This document shows positions 5,201 to 5,207 of a stretch of 5,207 nucleotides of DNA, piece by piece. The position numbers were made by a program, and so were the translations under genes. Position 1 is the first letter of the stretch. The number at the start of each line of letters is the position of its first letter. The DNA lies in contig JBGVNP010000243.1 in the NCBI GenBank assembly GCA_045125655.1, positions 1-5,207 on the forward strand. Reading direction: 5' to 3'. The DNA comes from RGIG4608 sp045125655 (lineage in GTDB: Bacteria > Bacillota > Clostridia > Oscillospirales > CAG-272). The notes under the pieces are model-generated. The model did not search any database and was not told the DNA's origin. It saw only the letters and a program-made list of their open reading frames with translations.

Positions 5201-5207
5201 TACTTAC

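Overview
The window looks like chromosomal DNA from a low- to mid-GC, spore-lineage Firmicute (class Clostridia). The pointers are a clear SpoVG, a Clostridia-style MurC (acidic motif FEACEY rather than EADE), strong AGGAGG-type ribosome binding sites, a near-consensus sigma-A promoter and AT-rich intergenic DNA. No rRNA, tRNA, CRISPR array, transposase or integrase was found. The species cannot be named from sequence alone.

Layout: (1) 1-138 is one copy of a structured repeat, followed at 173-210 by a terminator-like hairpin. (2) 239-1243, minus strand, is an operon of three small uncharacterised genes (70, 147 and 112 codons, in transcription order). (3) 1244-1409 is a divergent intergenic region with a strong sigma-A promoter for the plus strand. 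(4) 1410-2939, plus strand, holds a diacylglycerol/lipid kinase gene directly abutted by a YfcE-type metallophosphoesterase gene. (5) 2938-2967 is a terminator between convergent genes. (6) spoVG lies on the minus strand at 3007-3297. (7) murC lies on the plus strand at 3452-4855, divergent from spoVG. (8) 4856-5062 has no gene but is rich in hairpins. (9) 5063-5200 is a second, inverted copy of the left repeat.

The recognisable genes are housekeeping ones. MurC adds L-alanine to UDP-MurNAc in peptidoglycan precursor synthesis. The lipid kinase probably recycles diacylglycerol released by envelope polymer synthesis. SpoVG is a nucleic-acid-binding regulator of sporulation and envelope functions. 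The phosphoesterase is translationally linked to the kinase, but its substrate is unknown.

The most unusual signal is the pair of inverted repeats. They match at 129 of 138 positions with no gaps, including 60 identical bases in a row. Each can fold into three consecutive hairpins, and most differences between the copies keep the pairing, including one A-T to G-C compensatory change and several G.U-compatible changes. This suggests a mobile or dispersed element that acts as a folded RNA, read inward from each edge. The second item of interest is the three-gene small-protein operon, which I cannot assign to any known system.
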